A stretch of 64,000 bases of DNA from Casimicrobium huifangae (GCF_009746125.1 NZ_CP041352.1:3456436-3520435); one strand, 5' to 3'. Numbered from the stretch's first letter, positions 34,808-46,626 are shown. Numbers and translations are program-made. Notes: generated by a model not told the origin, from the sequence alone.

Positions 34808-34930
34808 CTTCAGCTTTTGTACGAAACCCGCGTCTGAATTGGGCAAACGCGGCAAATAGTCACAAAGTCGGTATTTGGTATTTTGTGGCACTTGGCCCTT
34901 ATTGAATGGGGCTTTCTGCGAAAAGCTGAT
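34808..34930. repeat. Dispersed ~125-bp palindromic repeat, copy E
   Basis: Ends TCAGCTTTT (34810-34818) and AAAAGCTGA (34921-34929) are exact inverted repeats. ATTGGGC (34838-34844) mirrors GGCCC (34894-34898), and AAAGTCGG marks the degenerate core at 34864-34871. It lies between the dehydrogenase gene and the bidirectional terminator. Confidence 0.85.
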
Positions 34931-34946
34931 AGTCCTTGAAACCATA

Positions 34947-34975
34947 AAAAAACGGCAGCCTTGGCTGCCGTTTTT
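34947..34975. terminator. Bidirectional Rho-independent terminator
   Basis: AACGGCAGCC/GGCTGCCGTT stem (34951-34970 region) with A-tract before and T-tract after. It can end both the argH-side operon (plus) and clpA (minus). Confidence 0.9.
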
Positions 34976-34996
34976 CGTTGGGTCACAATGTGACGA

Positions 34997-37279
34997 TCAA
35001 GCCGTCGCCTCCTCCGCAGGCTCTTGCGGCGCGTCGCTCTCGGGGAACGCCAGCTTGACCTTGCCGTCCGCGTCGACATCGATCCTGACCTTGCCGCCAC
35101 CCACCAGCTTGCCGAACAGGAGTTCGTCGGCCAGTGCCTTGCGGATGGTGTCCTGGATCAGGCGAGCCATCGGGCGAGCGCCCATCTGCGGGTCAAAGCC
35201 ATGTTTCGCGAGGTAGTCGCGCAGGCCCTGTGAGAACTCCGGATCAACCTTCTTCTCGTGCAGTTGCGCCTCGAGCTCGAGCAGGAACTTGTCGACCACG
35301 CGCAGGATCACCTCGTGCGTCAGCGCACCGAAGCTGATGGTGGCGTCGAGCCGGTTGCGGAACTCCGGCGTGAACATGCGCTTGATCGATTCCATCTCGT
35401 CGCCGGCCTCCTTCGTGTTGGTGAAACCAATCACGTTCTTGGTCAGCGTCTCGGCGCCCGCATTGGTCGTCATGATGATGATGACGTTGCGGAAGTCGGC
35501 CTTGCGTCCGTTGTTGTCGGTCAGCGTGCCGTGGTCCATGACCTGCAGCAGCACGTTGTAGATGTCCGGATGCGCCTTCTCGATTTCGTCGAGCAGCAGC
35601 ACGCAGTACGGATGCTTGGTGACGCCCTCGGTCAGCTGGCCGCCCTGGTCGTAACCGACGTAGCCCGGAGGCGCGCCGATCAGGCGGCTCACCGCGTGAC
35701 GCTCCATGTATTCGCTCATGTCGAAACGCAGCAGCTCGACGCCCAGGCAGTACGCCAGCTGGCGCGCCACCTCGGTCTTGCCGACGCCAGTCGGGCCGGA
35801 GAACAGGAAGGAGCCGATCGGCTTGCGCGGATTACCCAGGCCGCTGCGCGCCATCTTGATGGCAGCAGCCAGCGCGTCAATCGCCTTGTCCTGGCCAAAG
35901 ACCACGTTCTTCAGATCACGGTCGAGCGTCTTCAGCGAATTGCGATCGTCGCTGGACACATTCTTGGCCGGGATGCGCGCGATCTTGGCGACGATTTCCT
36001 CGATCTCGGTCTTGCCGATGGTCTTCTTCTGCTTGGACTTCGGCAGGATCTTCTGCGCCGCGCCGGCCTCGTCGATCACGTCGATCGCCTTGTCGGGCAG
36101 GTGACGGTCGTTGATGTGGCGTGCCGCGAGCTCGGCCGCTGCGGTGATGGCCGCCGGCGAATACTTCACGTGGTGATGCGCTTCGAACTTCGGCTTCAGT
36201 CCACGCAAAATCTCCACCGTCTCGCCGACGGTGGGCTCGACCACATCGATCTTCTGGAAGCGGCGCGCGAGCGCGTTGTCCTTTTCGAACACCTGGCGGA
36301 ACTCGGCATAGGTGGTGGCACCGATGCACTTGAGGCCACCGTTGGCGAGCGCGGGCTTGAGCAGGTTGGACGCGTCGAGCGTGCCACCGCTGGCGGCGCC
36401 GGCGCCGATGATGGTGTGGATCTCGTCGATGAACAGGATGCCGTTGGCCTTCTCGCCCAACTGCTTGAGCACGGCCTTGAGGCGCGCCTCGAAGTCGCCG
36501 CGGTACTTGGTGCCCGCGAGCAGCGCGCCCATGTCGAGCGAGTAGACGACGCAGTCGGCGAGCACGTCGGGCACTTCGCCGTCGACGATGCGCTTGGCCA
36601 GGCCTTCGGCGATGGCGGTCTTGCCGACGCCGGCCTCACCGACCAGCAGCGGGTTGTTCTTGCGGCGGCGGCACAGAACCTGCACCAGTCGCTCGAGTTC
36701 GGCGGCGCGGCCGATCATCGGATCGATCTTGCCAGCCTTGGCCTGCGCGTTGAGATTGACGGTGAAGTTTTCGAGCGCGCCCTGCGGTGCCTCTTCCTTC
36801 TCCTGCTCGCCGCTACCTGCCTCGGCCTTCTCGGTCTTGTCCTTCGGCACTTTGCTGATGCCGTGACTGATGTAGTTGACGACGTCGAGGCGCGTGACGC
36901 CGCGCTGATTCAGGAAGTAGACGGCGTGCGAGTCCTTCTCGCCAAAGATGGCCACCAGCACATTGGCGCCGGTCACTTCTTTTTTGCCAGACGATTGCAC
37001 GTGCAGGATGGCGCGCTGGATCACGCGCTGGAATCCCTGGGTGGGCGTGGTGTCGCTCTCGCTGTTCTGCGGCAGCCGGGGCGTGTGTTCGTTGATGAAG
37101 TTGGCGAGCGCCGTACGCAGTTCATCAAGATCAACCGCGCAGGCGCGCAGCACCTCGGCGGCGCTCGGGTTGTCCAGCATGGCCAGCAGCAAGTGCTCGA
37201 CCGTGATGAACTCATGGCGCTTTTGCCGGGCATCGACAAACGCCATGTGCAGACTGACTTCCAACTCTTGCGCGATCAT
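34997..37279 (-). CDS. clpA: ATP-dependent Clp protease ATP-binding subunit ClpA
   Basis: 760 aa. N-terminal Clp-N double repeat (about 1-140), first AAA+ module with GEAGVGKT (about 214-221) and second with GPTGVGKT, each followed by Walker B acidic motifs ([19 protein letters not shown]). There is no ClpB-type middle coiled coil, and the length matches ClpA. It unfolds substrates for ClpP. ClpS is encoded immediately upstream. The C-terminus carries an acidic tail. Confidence 0.96.
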   Translation of the reverse strand: MIAQELEVSLHMAFVDARQKRHEFITVEHLLLAMLDNPSAAEVLRACAVDLDELRTALANFINEHTPRLPQNSESDTTPTQGFQRVIQRAILHVQSSGKKEVTGANVLVAIFGEKDSHAVYFLNQRGVTRLDVVNYISHGISKVPKDKTEKAEAGSGEQEKEEAPQGALENFTVNLNAQAKAGKIDPMIGRAAELERLVQVLCRRRKNNPLLVGEAGVGKTAIAEGLAKRIVDGEVPDVLADCVVYSLDMGALLAGTKYRGDFEARLKAVLKQLGEKANGILFIDEIHTIIGAGAASGGTLDASNLLKPALANGGLKCIGATTYAEFRQVFEKDNALARRFQKIDVVEPTVGETVEILRGLKPKFEAHHHVKYSPAAITAAAELAARHINDRHLPDKAIDVIDEAGAAQKILPKSKQKKTIGKTEIEEIVAKIARIPAKNVSSDDRNSLKTLDRDLKNVVFGQDKAIDALAAAIKMARSGLGNPRKPIGSFLFSGPTGVGKTEVARQLAYCLGVELLRFDMSEYMERHAVSRLIGAPPGYVGYDQGGQLTEGVTKHPYCVLLLDEIEKAHPDIYNVLLQVMDHGTLTDNNGRKADFRNVIIIMTTNAGAETLTKNVIGFTNTKEAGDEMESIKRMFTPEFRNRLDATISFGALTHEVILRVVDKFLLELEAQLHEKKVDPEFSQGLRDYLAKHGFDPQMGARPMARLIQDTIRKALADELLFGKLVGGGKVRIDVDADGKVKLAFPESDAPQEPAEEATA

Positions 37280-37405
37280 TGACTACTGCCTTCACTGCCG
37301 GCGGTTGGCCGGCTCGTACCCGCGGCTGCACCATAGCAACTTGTGCGGGATCGCCTTGCAGATTGCAGGCTTGGTATCACCCTTGCGGGCGAGCTGCCCT
37401 GCAAA

Positions 37406-37723
37406 CTATTCAGGCTCCATCGTACACTGAAGCGGATGTTGGTGTTGCGACGCGAGATCGACCACCTGGGCCACTTTGGTGTCCGCCACTTCCTTCGTAA
37501 AGACACCACAGGTGCCCATGCCCGAACGATGCACCTGCAACATGACGTGTGTCGCCTGTTCGCGAGTCATCGCGAACACTTGCTGCAACACACCCACCAC
37601 GAAATCCATTGGCGTGTAGTCGTCGTTGAGCAGCAGCACACGGTACATCGGTGGCGGCTTGACATCGACGCGCTCGGCTTCAAGCACCGAATCGTCGTGG
37701 GGGCGGTTGTGATGAACGGCCAT
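37406..37723 (-). CDS. clpS: ClpS adaptor protein
   Basis: 105 aa from the ATG at 37723. The core [24 protein letters not shown] and the C-terminal [22 protein letters not shown] are family hallmarks, including the N-degron pocket region. It delivers N-end-rule substrates to ClpAP. A GTG 33 bp upstream is an alternative start. It is 126 bp upstream of clpA on the same strand; that gap has no gene. Confidence 0.95.
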   Translation of the reverse strand: MAVHHNRPHDDSVLEAERVDVKPPPMYRVLLLNDDYTPMDFVVGVLQQVFAMTREQATHVMLQVHRSGMGTCGVFTKEVADTKVAQVVDLASQHQHPLQCTMEPE

Positions 37724-37774
37724 ACGAAACTGGGAATACCGGCAAATGTCGGTCACAAAATCACGATTTCAAGA

Positions 37775-37787
37775 GCATACGGTATGC
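37775..37787. promoter_or_regulatory. Palindrome GCATACGGTATGC upstream of clpS
   Basis: A perfect 6-bp dyad with one spacer base, 52-64 bp upstream of the clpS ATG in the divergent clpS/csp interval. It may be an operator; identity unknown. Confidence 0.35.
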
Positions 37788-37858
37788 CAGTGCGTCGCTG
37801 CGAAGTGCGGCGCGGACCGCGAAGGAACGATTCAGCCGGCCTGACAGCACGCGGAAGC

Positions 37859-37957
37859 TTGACCCAACCTGACCAATTGCTGACCAAAAAACAAAAATTT
37901 GGCTCGGGAGACATCATTGCCACAACCTTGATTTATCCCCTTGACGATCAAGGTTGT
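37859..37957 (+). promoter_or_regulatory. Regulatory region of the cold-shock gene: TGACC repeats and an 11-bp dyad
   Basis: Three TGACC units at 37861, 37871 and 37882 are spaced by about one helical turn. An exact 11-bp inverted repeat follows: ACAACCTTGAT at 37922-37932 and ATCAAGGTTGT at 37947-37957. A candidate -35 TTGACG (37941-37946) sits in its loop, with a weak -10 TACAAC 18 bp on. Transcription from here would give a 5' leader of about 100 nt, as in cspA-type genes. Confidence 0.45.
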
Positions 37958-38078
37958 ATGACTGTACAACACCCGCCGAAGCGCCAGTTCGGAGCTCCAG
38001 ACGAGCGTCGCACGACGCACGGCGCGGCAGTCAGTCCGCAGAGAAAACTTACAAATCCAGGTAGTTCAGGGAGTATTT

Positions 38079-38285
38079 ATGACGACAGGTACGGTGAAGT
38101 GGTTTAACGATGCCAAGGGATTTGGCTTCATTAAGCCCGACGACGGCTCGGATGACGTGTTCGCGCACTTCTCCGCGATTCAGATGGACGGCTTCCGCTC
38201 GCTGAAAGAAGGGCAGAAGGTTTCGTTCGAAGTCGTTGCCGGCCCCAAGGGCAAGCAGGCATCCAACATCCAGAACCCGCAATAA
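38079..38285 (+). CDS. Cold-shock protein (CspA family)
   Basis: 68 aa. RNP1 [11 protein letters not shown] and RNP2-like DVFAHFSAI in a single cold-shock domain. It binds single-stranded RNA and DNA and melts structure. Monocistronic with a long leader upstream and a terminator downstream. Confidence 0.96.
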   Translation: MTTGTVKWFNDAKGFGFIKPDDGSDDVFAHFSAIQMDGFRSLKEGQKVSFEVVAGPKGKQASNIQNPQ

Positions 38286-38322
38286 GCGGTACCTCGCCTG
38301 GCGGGGTGGGTCGGTAGCGACC

Positions 38323-38354
38323 AGTAAAAAAAGGGCCGTGATGGCCCTTTTTTG
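38323..38354. terminator. Terminator between csp and icd genes
   Basis: AAAAAAGGGCC-GTGAT-GGCCCTTTTTT. The hairpin is symmetrical with A and T tracts, so it can end the plus-strand csp and the minus-strand icd transcripts. Confidence 0.92.
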
Positions 38355-38401
38355 TTGTCCGCGCCAGCCACACTGGCGCGGCGGTCCGCGTGGCGGCAGC
38401 T

Positions 38402-40639
38402 TTACGCGTTGGCCGACGCCAGCACTGAATTCAGCGTCTTGCTCGGACGCATGATGGCCTCGACCTTGGCAACGTCTGCCCAGTAGTAGCCGCCGATGTC
38501 TGCCGGCTTGCCCTGGACTGCGGCGAACTCGCTGACAATCGCCTTTTCGTTGTCGGCGAGTGCCTTGGCCAGCGGCGCAAAGTGCGCTGCCAGTTCCTTG
38601 TCTTCAGTCTGCGCCGCAAGTTCTTGCGCCCAGTACATGGCCAGATAGAACTGGCTGCCACGATTGTCGAGCTGGCCCGTCTTCGGGCTCGGGCTCTTGT
38701 TGTTGTCGAGCAGCTTGCCGGTGGCAGCATCCAGCGTCTTCGCCAGCAGTTGCGCGCGCGCGTTCTTGTTCTTGAGCCCAAGGTCTTCCAGGCTGACCGC
38801 CAACGCCAGGAACTCACCCAGTGAATCCCAACGCAGGTGGTTTTCTTCCACCAGTTGCTGCACGTGCTTGGGCGCCGAGCCACCGGCACCGGTCTCGTAC
38901 ATGCCACCACCGGCCATCAGAGGCACGATCGAGAGCATCTTGGCCGAAGTACCCAGCTCCATGATCGGGAACAGATCGGTCAGGTAATCACGCAGGATGT
39001 TGCCAGTGGCACTGATGGTGTCCATGCCACGGATCACCCGCTCCAGCGTGTAGCGCATTGCGCGCACCTGGCTCATGATCTGGATATCTAGGCCAGTGGT
39101 GTCGTGCTCATGCAGGTACATCTTCACCTTGCGGATCAGCTGCGCTTCGTGCGGACGGTAGCTGTCGAGCCAGAAGACCACCGGCATGCCGGAGTTGCGG
39201 GCACGGTTGACAGCGAGTTTCACCCAGTCGCGGATGGCGGCGTCCTTCACCTGGCACATGCGCCAGATGTCCCCTTCTTCGACGTTTTGCGACAGCAGCA
39301 CTTCGCCCGTCTCGAGATCAGTGATGTTGGCCACGCCGTCTTCGGTGATTTCGAAGGTCTTGTCGTGCGAGCCGTATTCCTCGGCCTGCTGCGCCATCAG
39401 GCCAACGTTGGGCACCGTGCCCATGGTCTTCGGGTCGAACGCGCCGTGCCATTTGCAGAAGTTGATGATCTCCTGATAGATGCGGGCGAAGGTCGATTCC
39501 GGCATCACCGCCTTGACGTCCTTCAGGCGACCATCGGCCCCCCACATCTTGCCACCATTGCGGATCATTGCCGGCATCGAGGCGTCAACAATGACGTCGT
39601 TCGGCGAGTGGAAGTTGGTGATGCCCTTGGCCGAGTCGACCATCGCCAATTCCGGACGATGCTCATGGCAAGCATGCAGATCACGCTTGATTTCGTCCTG
39701 CTTGCTCTGCGGCAGCGATGCGATCTTGGTGTAGAGGTCGATCATGCCGTTGTTGACGTTGATGCCGAGCTCCTTGAACAGCGCGCCGTGTTTCTCGAAC
39801 GCCTCGCGGTAGAAGATCTTTACGCAATGGCCAAACACGATCGGGTGCGACACCTTCATCATGGTCGCCTTGACGTGCAGCGAGAACATCACGCCCGTCT
39901 TGCGCGCGTCCTCGATTTCCTTCTCATAGAACGCAAGCAGCGCCTTCTTGCTCATGAACATGCTGTCGATCACTTCGCGGTCCAGCAGCGAAATCTTCGG
40001 CTTCAGCACGATGGTCTTGCCGCTCTTGGTGATCAGCTCCATCTTGACGTCACGCGCGCGGTCGAGCGTCATCGACTTTTCGCCGTGGTAGAAGTCACCG
40101 TGATGCATGTGCGACACGTGCGAGCGCGACGCCTGGCTCCATTCGGCCATGCTGTGCGGGTTCTTGCGGGCGTATTCCTTCACCGCCCTGGGCGCGCGAC
40201 GGTCTGAATTGCCTTCGCGCAGCACCGGGTTGACCGCGCTGCCCGTGCAACGGTTGTAGCGGGCGCGGATTTCCTTCTCTTCGTCGGTCTTCGGCGCCTC
40301 CGGAAAATCGGGGATCTTGTAGCCCTTGCCCTGCAGCTCCTTGATGGCAGCCTTGAGCTGGGCCACCGACGCGCTGATGTTGGGCAGCTTGATGATGTTG
40401 GCTTCCGGCCGCAGGGTCAGCTTGCCAAGATCGGCCAGCGTGTTCGGCAACCGCTGCTCGGGCGTCAGGTAGTCCGGGAACTCGCCCAGAATGCGCGCGG
40501 CGACCGAGATGTCCGCCGTATCGACGTTGATTCCCGCCGGCGCGGTGAACGTGCGGATGATGGGAAGGAAGGCACGGGTCGCCAGAAGCGGGGCCTCGTC
40601 GGTCAGGGTGTAAATGATTGTCGGCTGCTGGGTGCTCAT
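38402..40639 (-). CDS. icd: Monomeric NADP-dependent isocitrate dehydrogenase
   Basis: 745 aa, the size of the monomeric IDH-II family and unrelated to the dimeric Icd. The start at 40639 follows [26 protein letters not shown] at the N-terminus, [22 protein letters not shown] and [14 protein letters not shown] are family blocks. It converts isocitrate to 2-oxoglutarate in the TCA cycle, making NADPH. The 456-bp gap upstream (40640-41095) holds its promoter region and no gene. Confidence 0.95.
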   Translation of the reverse strand: MSTQQPTIIYTLTDEAPLLATRAFLPIIRTFTAPAGINVDTADISVAARILGEFPDYLTPEQRLPNTLADLGKLTLRPEANIIKLPNISASVAQLKAAIKELQGKGYKIPDFPEAPKTDEEKEIRARYNRCTGSAVNPVLREGNSDRRAPRAVKEYARKNPHSMAEWSQASRSHVSHMHHGDFYHGEKSMTLDRARDVKMELITKSGKTIVLKPKISLLDREVIDSMFMSKKALLAFYEKEIEDARKTGVMFSLHVKATMMKVSHPIVFGHCVKIFYREAFEKHGALFKELGINVNNGMIDLYTKIASLPQSKQDEIKRDLHACHEHRPELAMVDSAKGITNFHSPNDVIVDASMPAMIRNGGKMWGADGRLKDVKAVMPESTFARIYQEIINFCKWHGAFDPKTMGTVPNVGLMAQQAEEYGSHDKTFEITEDGVANITDLETGEVLLSQNVEEGDIWRMCQVKDAAIRDWVKLAVNRARNSGMPVVFWLDSYRPHEAQLIRKVKMYLHEHDTTGLDIQIMSQVRAMRYTLERVIRGMDTISATGNILRDYLTDLFPIMELGTSAKMLSIVPLMAGGGMYETGAGGSAPKHVQQLVEENHLRWDSLGEFLALAVSLEDLGLKNKNARAQLLAKTLDAATGKLLDNNKSPSPKTGQLDNRGSQFYLAMYWAQELAAQTEDKELAAHFAPLAKALADNEKAIVSEFAAVQGKPADIGGYYWADVAKVEAIMRPSKTLNSVLASANA

Positions 40640-41095
40640 CGCGATCCTCCTGGGTTCGTCCGTTCTTGCGTCAGTCTGGTACACGTCAGGCGTCTGATGA
40701 CGGCCGACGAAAACGCACATTTTCTACTATGCGGAATATGTTCCCAGTTTGCCCGAAATCGCTTGCGTGTCTCTGACGCGGGTCAAGACGGCGAGCCCCG
40801 GTTACCTGTCGAAGGCAGCAACCGGGCTTGCCAGCAAGCTTAGGAAAAATCTAGAAATTCACCCCACATCATACCCGTGTGACGCTTGGCCATTGGTGAA
40901 ATTATTTCGATAAATCAATTACTTGAGCCCACCTGACAAGCTGCAACCGCGGGCCTGACAGGACAATGGCATCGGCCGTTGGCTTGCACCGGCCGGTGCA
41001 CTCTTCTACGCTTCGCGCCGCGCTGATACCGCAAAGAAAAACAGACCGGCAGTCCACTGCCCGGCCCTTACCGCCCTTACTGCACGGAGCTCCCA
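40640..41095. other. Divergent promoter region between icd and the OmpA-lipoprotein gene
   Basis: 456 bp without a supported gene. The stretch 40850-40920 is AT-rich; TTGGCC (40887-40892) and ATAAAT (40911-40916) spaced 18 bp are a weak plus-strand promoter candidate for the OmpA-patatin-deaminase operon. Confidence 0.35.
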
Positions 41096-41716
41096 ATGAC
41101 CCGATTTCACGCCGCGACGGCGCCCGCCGTTGCGCGTACCGCCCTTGTCTTCACCGTCCTCGCGCTGACTGGCGCCCTGCTCGCCGGCTGCTCGTCGGCC
41201 CCGCCCGCTGCCCCAGCCCCGGTGGCGGCGCGTCCGAAAGTGGTGTTGCCAATCGCCCAGCTCGATCGCGGCGTACAGATCGTGCTGCCCGATACTGTGC
41301 TGTTTGAAACTGGCAAGGCCAACCTGAACGAAACGGAAAGTGGCGCCTACCTCGATCGCATCGCCGGTCTGCTGGTTAGCAAGACGCAAAAGCGCGTCGC
41401 CGTCGAGGGCCATACCGATAACGTCGGCGCGGCCGCGCTCAATCAAAAGCTCTCCGAGCAGCGTGCCGATGCTGTCGCCGCCGCGCTTATCGCTCGCGGC
41501 GTGCCCGAGGCACGGCTGTCGCGCCGGGGGCTTTCGTTCACCCAGCCAGCGGCACCGAATGACGTCGAAGCGGGCCGCCGCCTCAATCGCCGCACCGAGC
41601 TGATCGTCATTGACGAAAAAGTCGAAACCCTAACCGCCGGCGAGCCCGCCAACTCGTTCGAGGACGCCGCCGCCCGCGTCAAGGCCGCCCTTGAAGCCGG
41701 GAAGGGGAAAGGCTGA
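41096..41716 (+). CDS. OmpA-family lipoprotein
   Basis: 206 aa. The lipobox LAGC gives Cys32 and an Ala/Pro linker follows. The OmpA_C peptidoglycan-binding domain spans about residues 75-175 (VLFETGKANLNETES, VEGHTDNVGAAALNQKLSEQRADAV, NRRTELIV). It tethers the outer membrane to peptidoglycan. The stop overlaps the start of the patatin gene by one base. Confidence 0.92.
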   Translation: MTRFHAATAPAVARTALVFTVLALTGALLAGCSSAPPAAPAPVAARPKVVLPIAQLDRGVQIVLPDTVLFETGKANLNETESGAYLDRIAGLLVSKTQKRVAVEGHTDNVGAAALNQKLSEQRADAVAAALIARGVPEARLSRRGLSFTQPAAPNDVEAGRRLNRRTELIVIDEKVETLTAGEPANSFEDAAARVKAALEAGKGKG

Positions 41717-42630
41717 TGTCCGAGTCCAGCAATCACGACCGCAACCGTCGCAACAGCCTGCGCATGCTCGCCACGGCCCCGCTGCTGCTGGCTGGCGCCG
41801 CCTCGGCGCAGCCAGGCAAGGCGCCAGCCCGCGCAGACGGCCCGCGCGTGGCTCTGGTGCTCGGCAGTGGCTCAGCCCGCGGCTTCTCGCATATCGGCGT
41901 GATCAAGGCGCTGGAGGCCGCCCGCATCAAGCCCGATCTGATCGTTGGCACCAGCGCTGGCGCCCTGGTCGGCGCCTTTTACGCTGCCGGATTCACCGGC
42001 GCGCAGATGGAGGAGCTGGCCATCCGGGTGAAGGACATCGACATCGTCGACATGGGCACAGGCGCCAAACGCGGCATGGTGATGGGCGACACGCTACAGA
42101 TGTTCGTCAACAAGGCCACCCGCGAGCGTCCGATCGAATCGCTGGGCATTCCGTTCATCGCGGTGGCGACGCAACTGCGTACCGGTGAGGTGAAGACATT
42201 CCGCAGTGGCGATCTCGGTCTCGCCGTGCGTGCGTCCTGCAGCGTGCCGGGCGTGTTCATTCCACCGAAGATCAACGATCAGGAATATGTCGATGGCGGC
42301 CTCGTAGCGCCCGTACCAGTGCGCATTGCGCGCGACGCTGGTGCCGACTTCGTGATCGCGGTGGACGTCAGCAGCGGCCCGCTCAACGCCACGCCGGTGG
42401 GCATTTATGAGCAGGTGATGCACAGCTTCGACATCATGGGCCGCTCACTGGCCAAGCTGGAAGCCGAGCAGGCTGATGTGGTGATACGCCCCGACACCGC
42501 ACGCATCGCCAGCACCGATTTCAATGCTCGCGCCGCGTTCATCCAGATTGGGCAGAGCACCGGCACCCGCTTCGCCCCAGTGGTGCAGGAAAAGCTCGCC
42601 GCCTGGCGCGCCCCGAAAAAGCGCGCGTAG
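41716..42630 (+). CDS. Patatin-like phospholipase, RssA-type, exported
   Basis: 304 aa. N-terminus RNRRNSLRMLATAPLLLAGAASA looks like a Tat-type signal. The glycine loop LGSGSARGFSHIGV is at 49-62, nucleophile elbow GTSAG (Ser80) and YVDGG for the Asp. It is probably periplasmic or membrane-associated. Coupled by overlap to the OmpA lipoprotein gene and 53 bp before the deaminase gene. Confidence 0.9.
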   Translation: MSESSNHDRNRRNSLRMLATAPLLLAGAASAQPGKAPARADGPRVALVLGSGSARGFSHIGVIKALEAARIKPDLIVGTSAGALVGAFYAAGFTGAQMEELAIRVKDIDIVDMGTGAKRGMVMGDTLQMFVNKATRERPIESLGIPFIAVATQLRTGEVKTFRSGDLGLAVRASCSVPGVFIPPKINDQEYVDGGLVAPVPVRIARDAGADFVIAVDVSSGPLNATPVGIYEQVMHSFDIMGRSLAKLEAEQADVVIRPDTARIASTDFNARAAFIQIGQSTGTRFAPVVQEKLAAWRAPKKRA

Positions 42631-42644
42631 TGGTGACGACCTGA

Positions 42645-43718
<1,074 letters not shown>

Positions 43719-43735
43719 CGGGCCATTTCGGGATT

Positions 43736-45322
43736 TCACCAACCCTGTTTGTGCAGCATCTCCAGTCGTTGACTGAACTTCTGCATGGATGCGGACATTT
43801 GCGCGATGTTTGCCCGCCGCCAGGCTGGCTGCAATGCAACAAAAACCGTACCAGCACATAGCGGCAGCAGCAAGGCGTTGACCAGCAGATACGTGCGCAG
43901 GTCGTCACCATCCTGTGGGCGGAAAAAGCTGGCCTCGCCAGGGCCCGACAACACTCGCATCAAGACGATTGCCAGGGCGCCAGCCGCGAGAGCCGAAACA
44001 AATACCGCGCCACGCATCGCTCCTGGTTTGGCCAGCAAGCGCGGCCAAGCCGCCATGAGCAGACAAGTGGCAAGCGTGAACCCGGCCAGAGCGGCTGTGT
44101 GGGTGAGCGGTAGCCAAACGAGCACTTCGAGGCTGGTTGGCGGTCTCGGCAAAAGCGCAGCGAAGTTGAGCGGGCGCCAGCCGACGACCCAGAAGAGTGT
44201 ATTCAGCACCAGCCAGCACGCGACTCCCGCAGCCAAACGACGCCAGGCATCTGCCAGCCACACGCGCAATACCAGGCGTCCAAGCATTGGGCGCGCGCAA
44301 CCGCCCGGGATCAGCCACATCCGCGTAAGCGGTTGTGGCAATGGCATGGCGAGCGTCATTGCAACCATGGGAAGGTATAGCAACGCAAATCGTCCCATAA
44401 AACTCGCGCCGCCTGTCTGTATGAAGAACAGTAGTGTCAGCACAATCGCAAGCCCGTATTGGAGGGGCTGATCGCGAGTCCCAAGCAATGCGACAAGCCT
44501 TGCAGCACCTGACTTCCGCGCCGATCGCGCTGCACGAGCGATGCGCCACTGGTATAGCCGTTCTGGCCAGCCTACTTCGCGAGCGATCAACTGTTCGATA
44601 TCGCTCTTTGTAAGCAGTCTCTCCACCTTCGGCCCGCGCCCAAATCGACGATGCTGGACAGGCGTGAACCACAGCCGGTCCATGACTACCGCGACAGCCA
44701 GGATCAGGGTGACGCCGACAGCGAATGTCGTCGTACCCCAGGGGGCAACACCGTAGTAGGCAATCAGGTAACCAAGCCAAGGTCGAACCGTTTGCTGCGC
44801 CAGATAGGCCGCGAGCATGACCGCTGCAAACAGCAGCACTGCCACCTGACCGGCAACGTCCTGCATTCGGACGTCTGCGAATGACATCATTGCCCCCGGC
44901 AGATACACGTGCGGCGCCTGCATGTAGGTACGTAGCGCTACTGCAATTGGAAGCATAACGATTGAGTAGGCCAAAGCCAGGACCTGCAAACTGCGGACGC
45001 TCGCACCAACCTTCGGAGTGAGTCGTGCGATCGCGTGCTGGCGAACGAATCGCCGGCAAGTCATGAATGCCGCGACGCCGCCAATAAACGCATACGACGA
45101 AATGGCAACCGCGGCAGCTATCGCACTTCCATGCCCGCTCAATACGGCTACCGGATGTATAGCGAGGTAAGCAGCATAGGCGCAAGCCAACGGCGGCAAA
45201 GCCGAGGCCATGATCAGCATCAGGCGACCGCCCAGCAAGCCAGCTGCGAATTGCCACCATTGCTGAAGTGTCAGACCATGGTGTCGCGTTCCAGCACAGA
45301 CAACGGCGGATGAACTGATCAC
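43736..45322 (-). CDS. ABC transporter membrane protein (polytopic)
   Basis: 528 aa with roughly ten or more hydrophobic segments in two clusters, split by a soluble Arg-rich loop (about residues 225-275). No sequence motif names the family. Its position 7 bp downstream of an ABC ATPase makes it the permease of that exporter. The first start is GTG at 45322. Substrate unknown. Confidence 0.7.
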   Translation of the reverse strand: MISSSAVVCAGTRHHGLTLQQWWQFAAGLLGGRLMLIMASALPPLACAYAAYLAIHPVAVLSGHGSAIAAAVAISSYAFIGGVAAFMTCRRFVRQHAIARLTPKVGASVRSLQVLALAYSIVMLPIAVALRTYMQAPHVYLPGAMMSFADVRMQDVAGQVAVLLFAAVMLAAYLAQQTVRPWLGYLIAYYGVAPWGTTTFAVGVTLILAVAVVMDRLWFTPVQHRRFGRGPKVERLLTKSDIEQLIAREVGWPERLYQWRIARAARSARKSGAARLVALLGTRDQPLQYGLAIVLTLLFFIQTGGASFMGRFALLYLPMVAMTLAMPLPQPLTRMWLIPGGCARPMLGRLVLRVWLADAWRRLAAGVACWLVLNTLFWVVGWRPLNFAALLPRPPTSLEVLVWLPLTHTAALAGFTLATCLLMAAWPRLLAKPGAMRGAVFVSALAAGALAIVLMRVLSGPGEASFFRPQDGDDLRTYLLVNALLLPLCAGTVFVALQPAWRRANIAQMSASMQKFSQRLEMLHKQGW

Positions 45323-45329
45323 TGTACGC

Positions 45330-46217
45330 TCACGTGTTCAATGCGAGGAACAAGTCGGTGAGCGCGAGTGGTTCGCCATCGTTCGCGGCAGCGCCCGCAA
45401 GCCGCCGATCCAGAAGGCTTCGCCAGCCACCGCTCTCCAGCCGATGGCTATTGATCACCCCCGGCGACGCTGACGGCGGCGACTCGCTGTACACCGCGAC
45501 AATGTTTTCGGACAGCTCTTCGCGATCCCCAATCAGCTGCACCCGTCCGTCCCGAAGGAAAAGCAGGTGTGTCGCCACGCGCTCAAGGTCTTCGAGGAGG
45601 TGACTTGAAATCACCACCGTCGGCGCCTGCGCATCGTCAGCGTCGAGCTCAATCAACGCGCGCAGAAAGTCGCGCCGCGCCATCGGGTCGAGACTTGCCA
45701 CCGGCTCGTCGAAGATCAGCAACTTTGGACGGTGCATCAGCGCGAGCACGATGGCGAGGCGCTGCCTTTCCCCCGGTGAGAGTTTGCCGGCGCGAAGATC
45801 AGGCACCTCAAAGCGTCGCAACAAATCTTGCGCCCGGCTCGCAGAGAAGTTTGGGTACATCGGCCCCAGCAGCGAAACATGCTCACGTACGCGCAGCCAC
45901 TCGAACAGCTCCGGAGTCTGGCCGACGAAGCCAAGATTGCCTTTCGTCTCATTGTCGAGATCAAGACTCGGACAGCCCAGCACGCGGGACTGTCCTGAAG
46001 TCGGTGCGGTCAAGCCCAGCAGACAATGCAGCAGTGATGTCTTGCCTGCTCCGTTGCGCCCTACCAGTCCCAGCACTGATCCGCCTGCTAGCTCGAAAGT
46101 CACGTTATCAAGCACCGTGCGCGTGCCATACCGCAAGGTCAGACCGCTTGCCACTATCGCTGGCAAGCTACCCGCAGGTATCGGTTTTTCGACGAACACC
46201 GTCGTAGCTTCATTCAT
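45330..46217 (-). CDS. ABC transporter ATP-binding protein
   Basis: 295 aa from the ATG at 46217. Walker A GRNGAGKTS, signature LSPGERQRL, Walker B LLIFDEPVASLDP and the switch His in VISSHLLEDLERV. This arrangement is typical of the GntR(YtrA)-linked ABC-2 exporters. The start overlaps the gntR stop by 8 bp, so the three genes form one minus-strand operon. Confidence 0.92.
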   Translation of the reverse strand: MNEATTVFVEKPIPAGSLPAIVASGLTLRYGTRTVLDNVTFELAGGSVLGLVGRNGAGKTSLLHCLLGLTAPTSGQSRVLGCPSLDLDNETKGNLGFVGQTPELFEWLRVREHVSLLGPMYPNFSASRAQDLLRRFEVPDLRAGKLSPGERQRLAIVLALMHRPKLLIFDEPVASLDPMARRDFLRALIELDADDAQAPTVVISSHLLEDLERVATHLLFLRDGRVQLIGDREELSENIVAVYSESPPSASPGVINSHRLESGGWRSLLDRRLAGAAANDGEPLALTDLFLALNT

Positions 46218-46626
46218 CCGAAGTCTCCTGCCCGCCGATGGCGGACGCCGGTTGCAAGTGAGCGAGTGTTTGCTGGAATGCGGCGATAGCTTCGTCGGCA
46301 CTGATACCAAGCTGGCGACTGACGCGGGCTGCGTGCTCCAGTGCCGGTTGCAGCAGGGCCAGACGATCGCTTTCCGCGGTCGCCTCGCGAGTGCGCACAA
46401 ACATCCCCATCCCCCGCCGCCGCTCGACGATGCTTTGCGCTTCGAGCAGCGAGTACGCCTTTGACACCGTCATCGGGTTGATCACGTACTCCTGCGCCAC
46501 GGCGCGCACCGAGGGCAGCTCTTCGCCGTCGCGCAGTACGCCAGCCGCGACCGCGCGTGTCACCTGCTCGACGATTTGTCGATACAGCGGCGTGGCGGAC
46601 GAAGGTTGCAGCTCGAAGCGGAACAC
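46210..46626 (-). CDS. GntR-family regulator, YtrA subfamily
   Basis: 138 aa. N-terminal winged HTH (PLYRQIVEQVTRAVAAGVL, LPSVRAVAQEYVINPMTVSKAYSLLEAQ) and a short C-terminal dimerisation tail, with no effector domain, as in YtrA. It probably represses the operon it heads until an envelope-active compound appears. The start is GTG at 46626; no strong ribosome site is seen. Confidence 0.9.
   Translation of the reverse strand: MFRFELQPSSATPLYRQIVEQVTRAVAAGVLRDGEELPSVRAVAQEYVINPMTVSKAYSLLEAQSIVERRRGMGMFVRTREATAESDRLALLQPALEHAARVSRQLGISADEAIAAFQQTLAHLQPASAIGGQETSDE

Noticed and set aside
35258-37282. 674-codon open frame on the plus strand
   Set aside because: It is exactly antisense to clpA, has no recognisable domain and arises from high-GC codon bias in the real gene.
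39104-40207. 367-codon open frame on the plus strand
   Set aside because: Antisense to icd; same GC-codon artefact.
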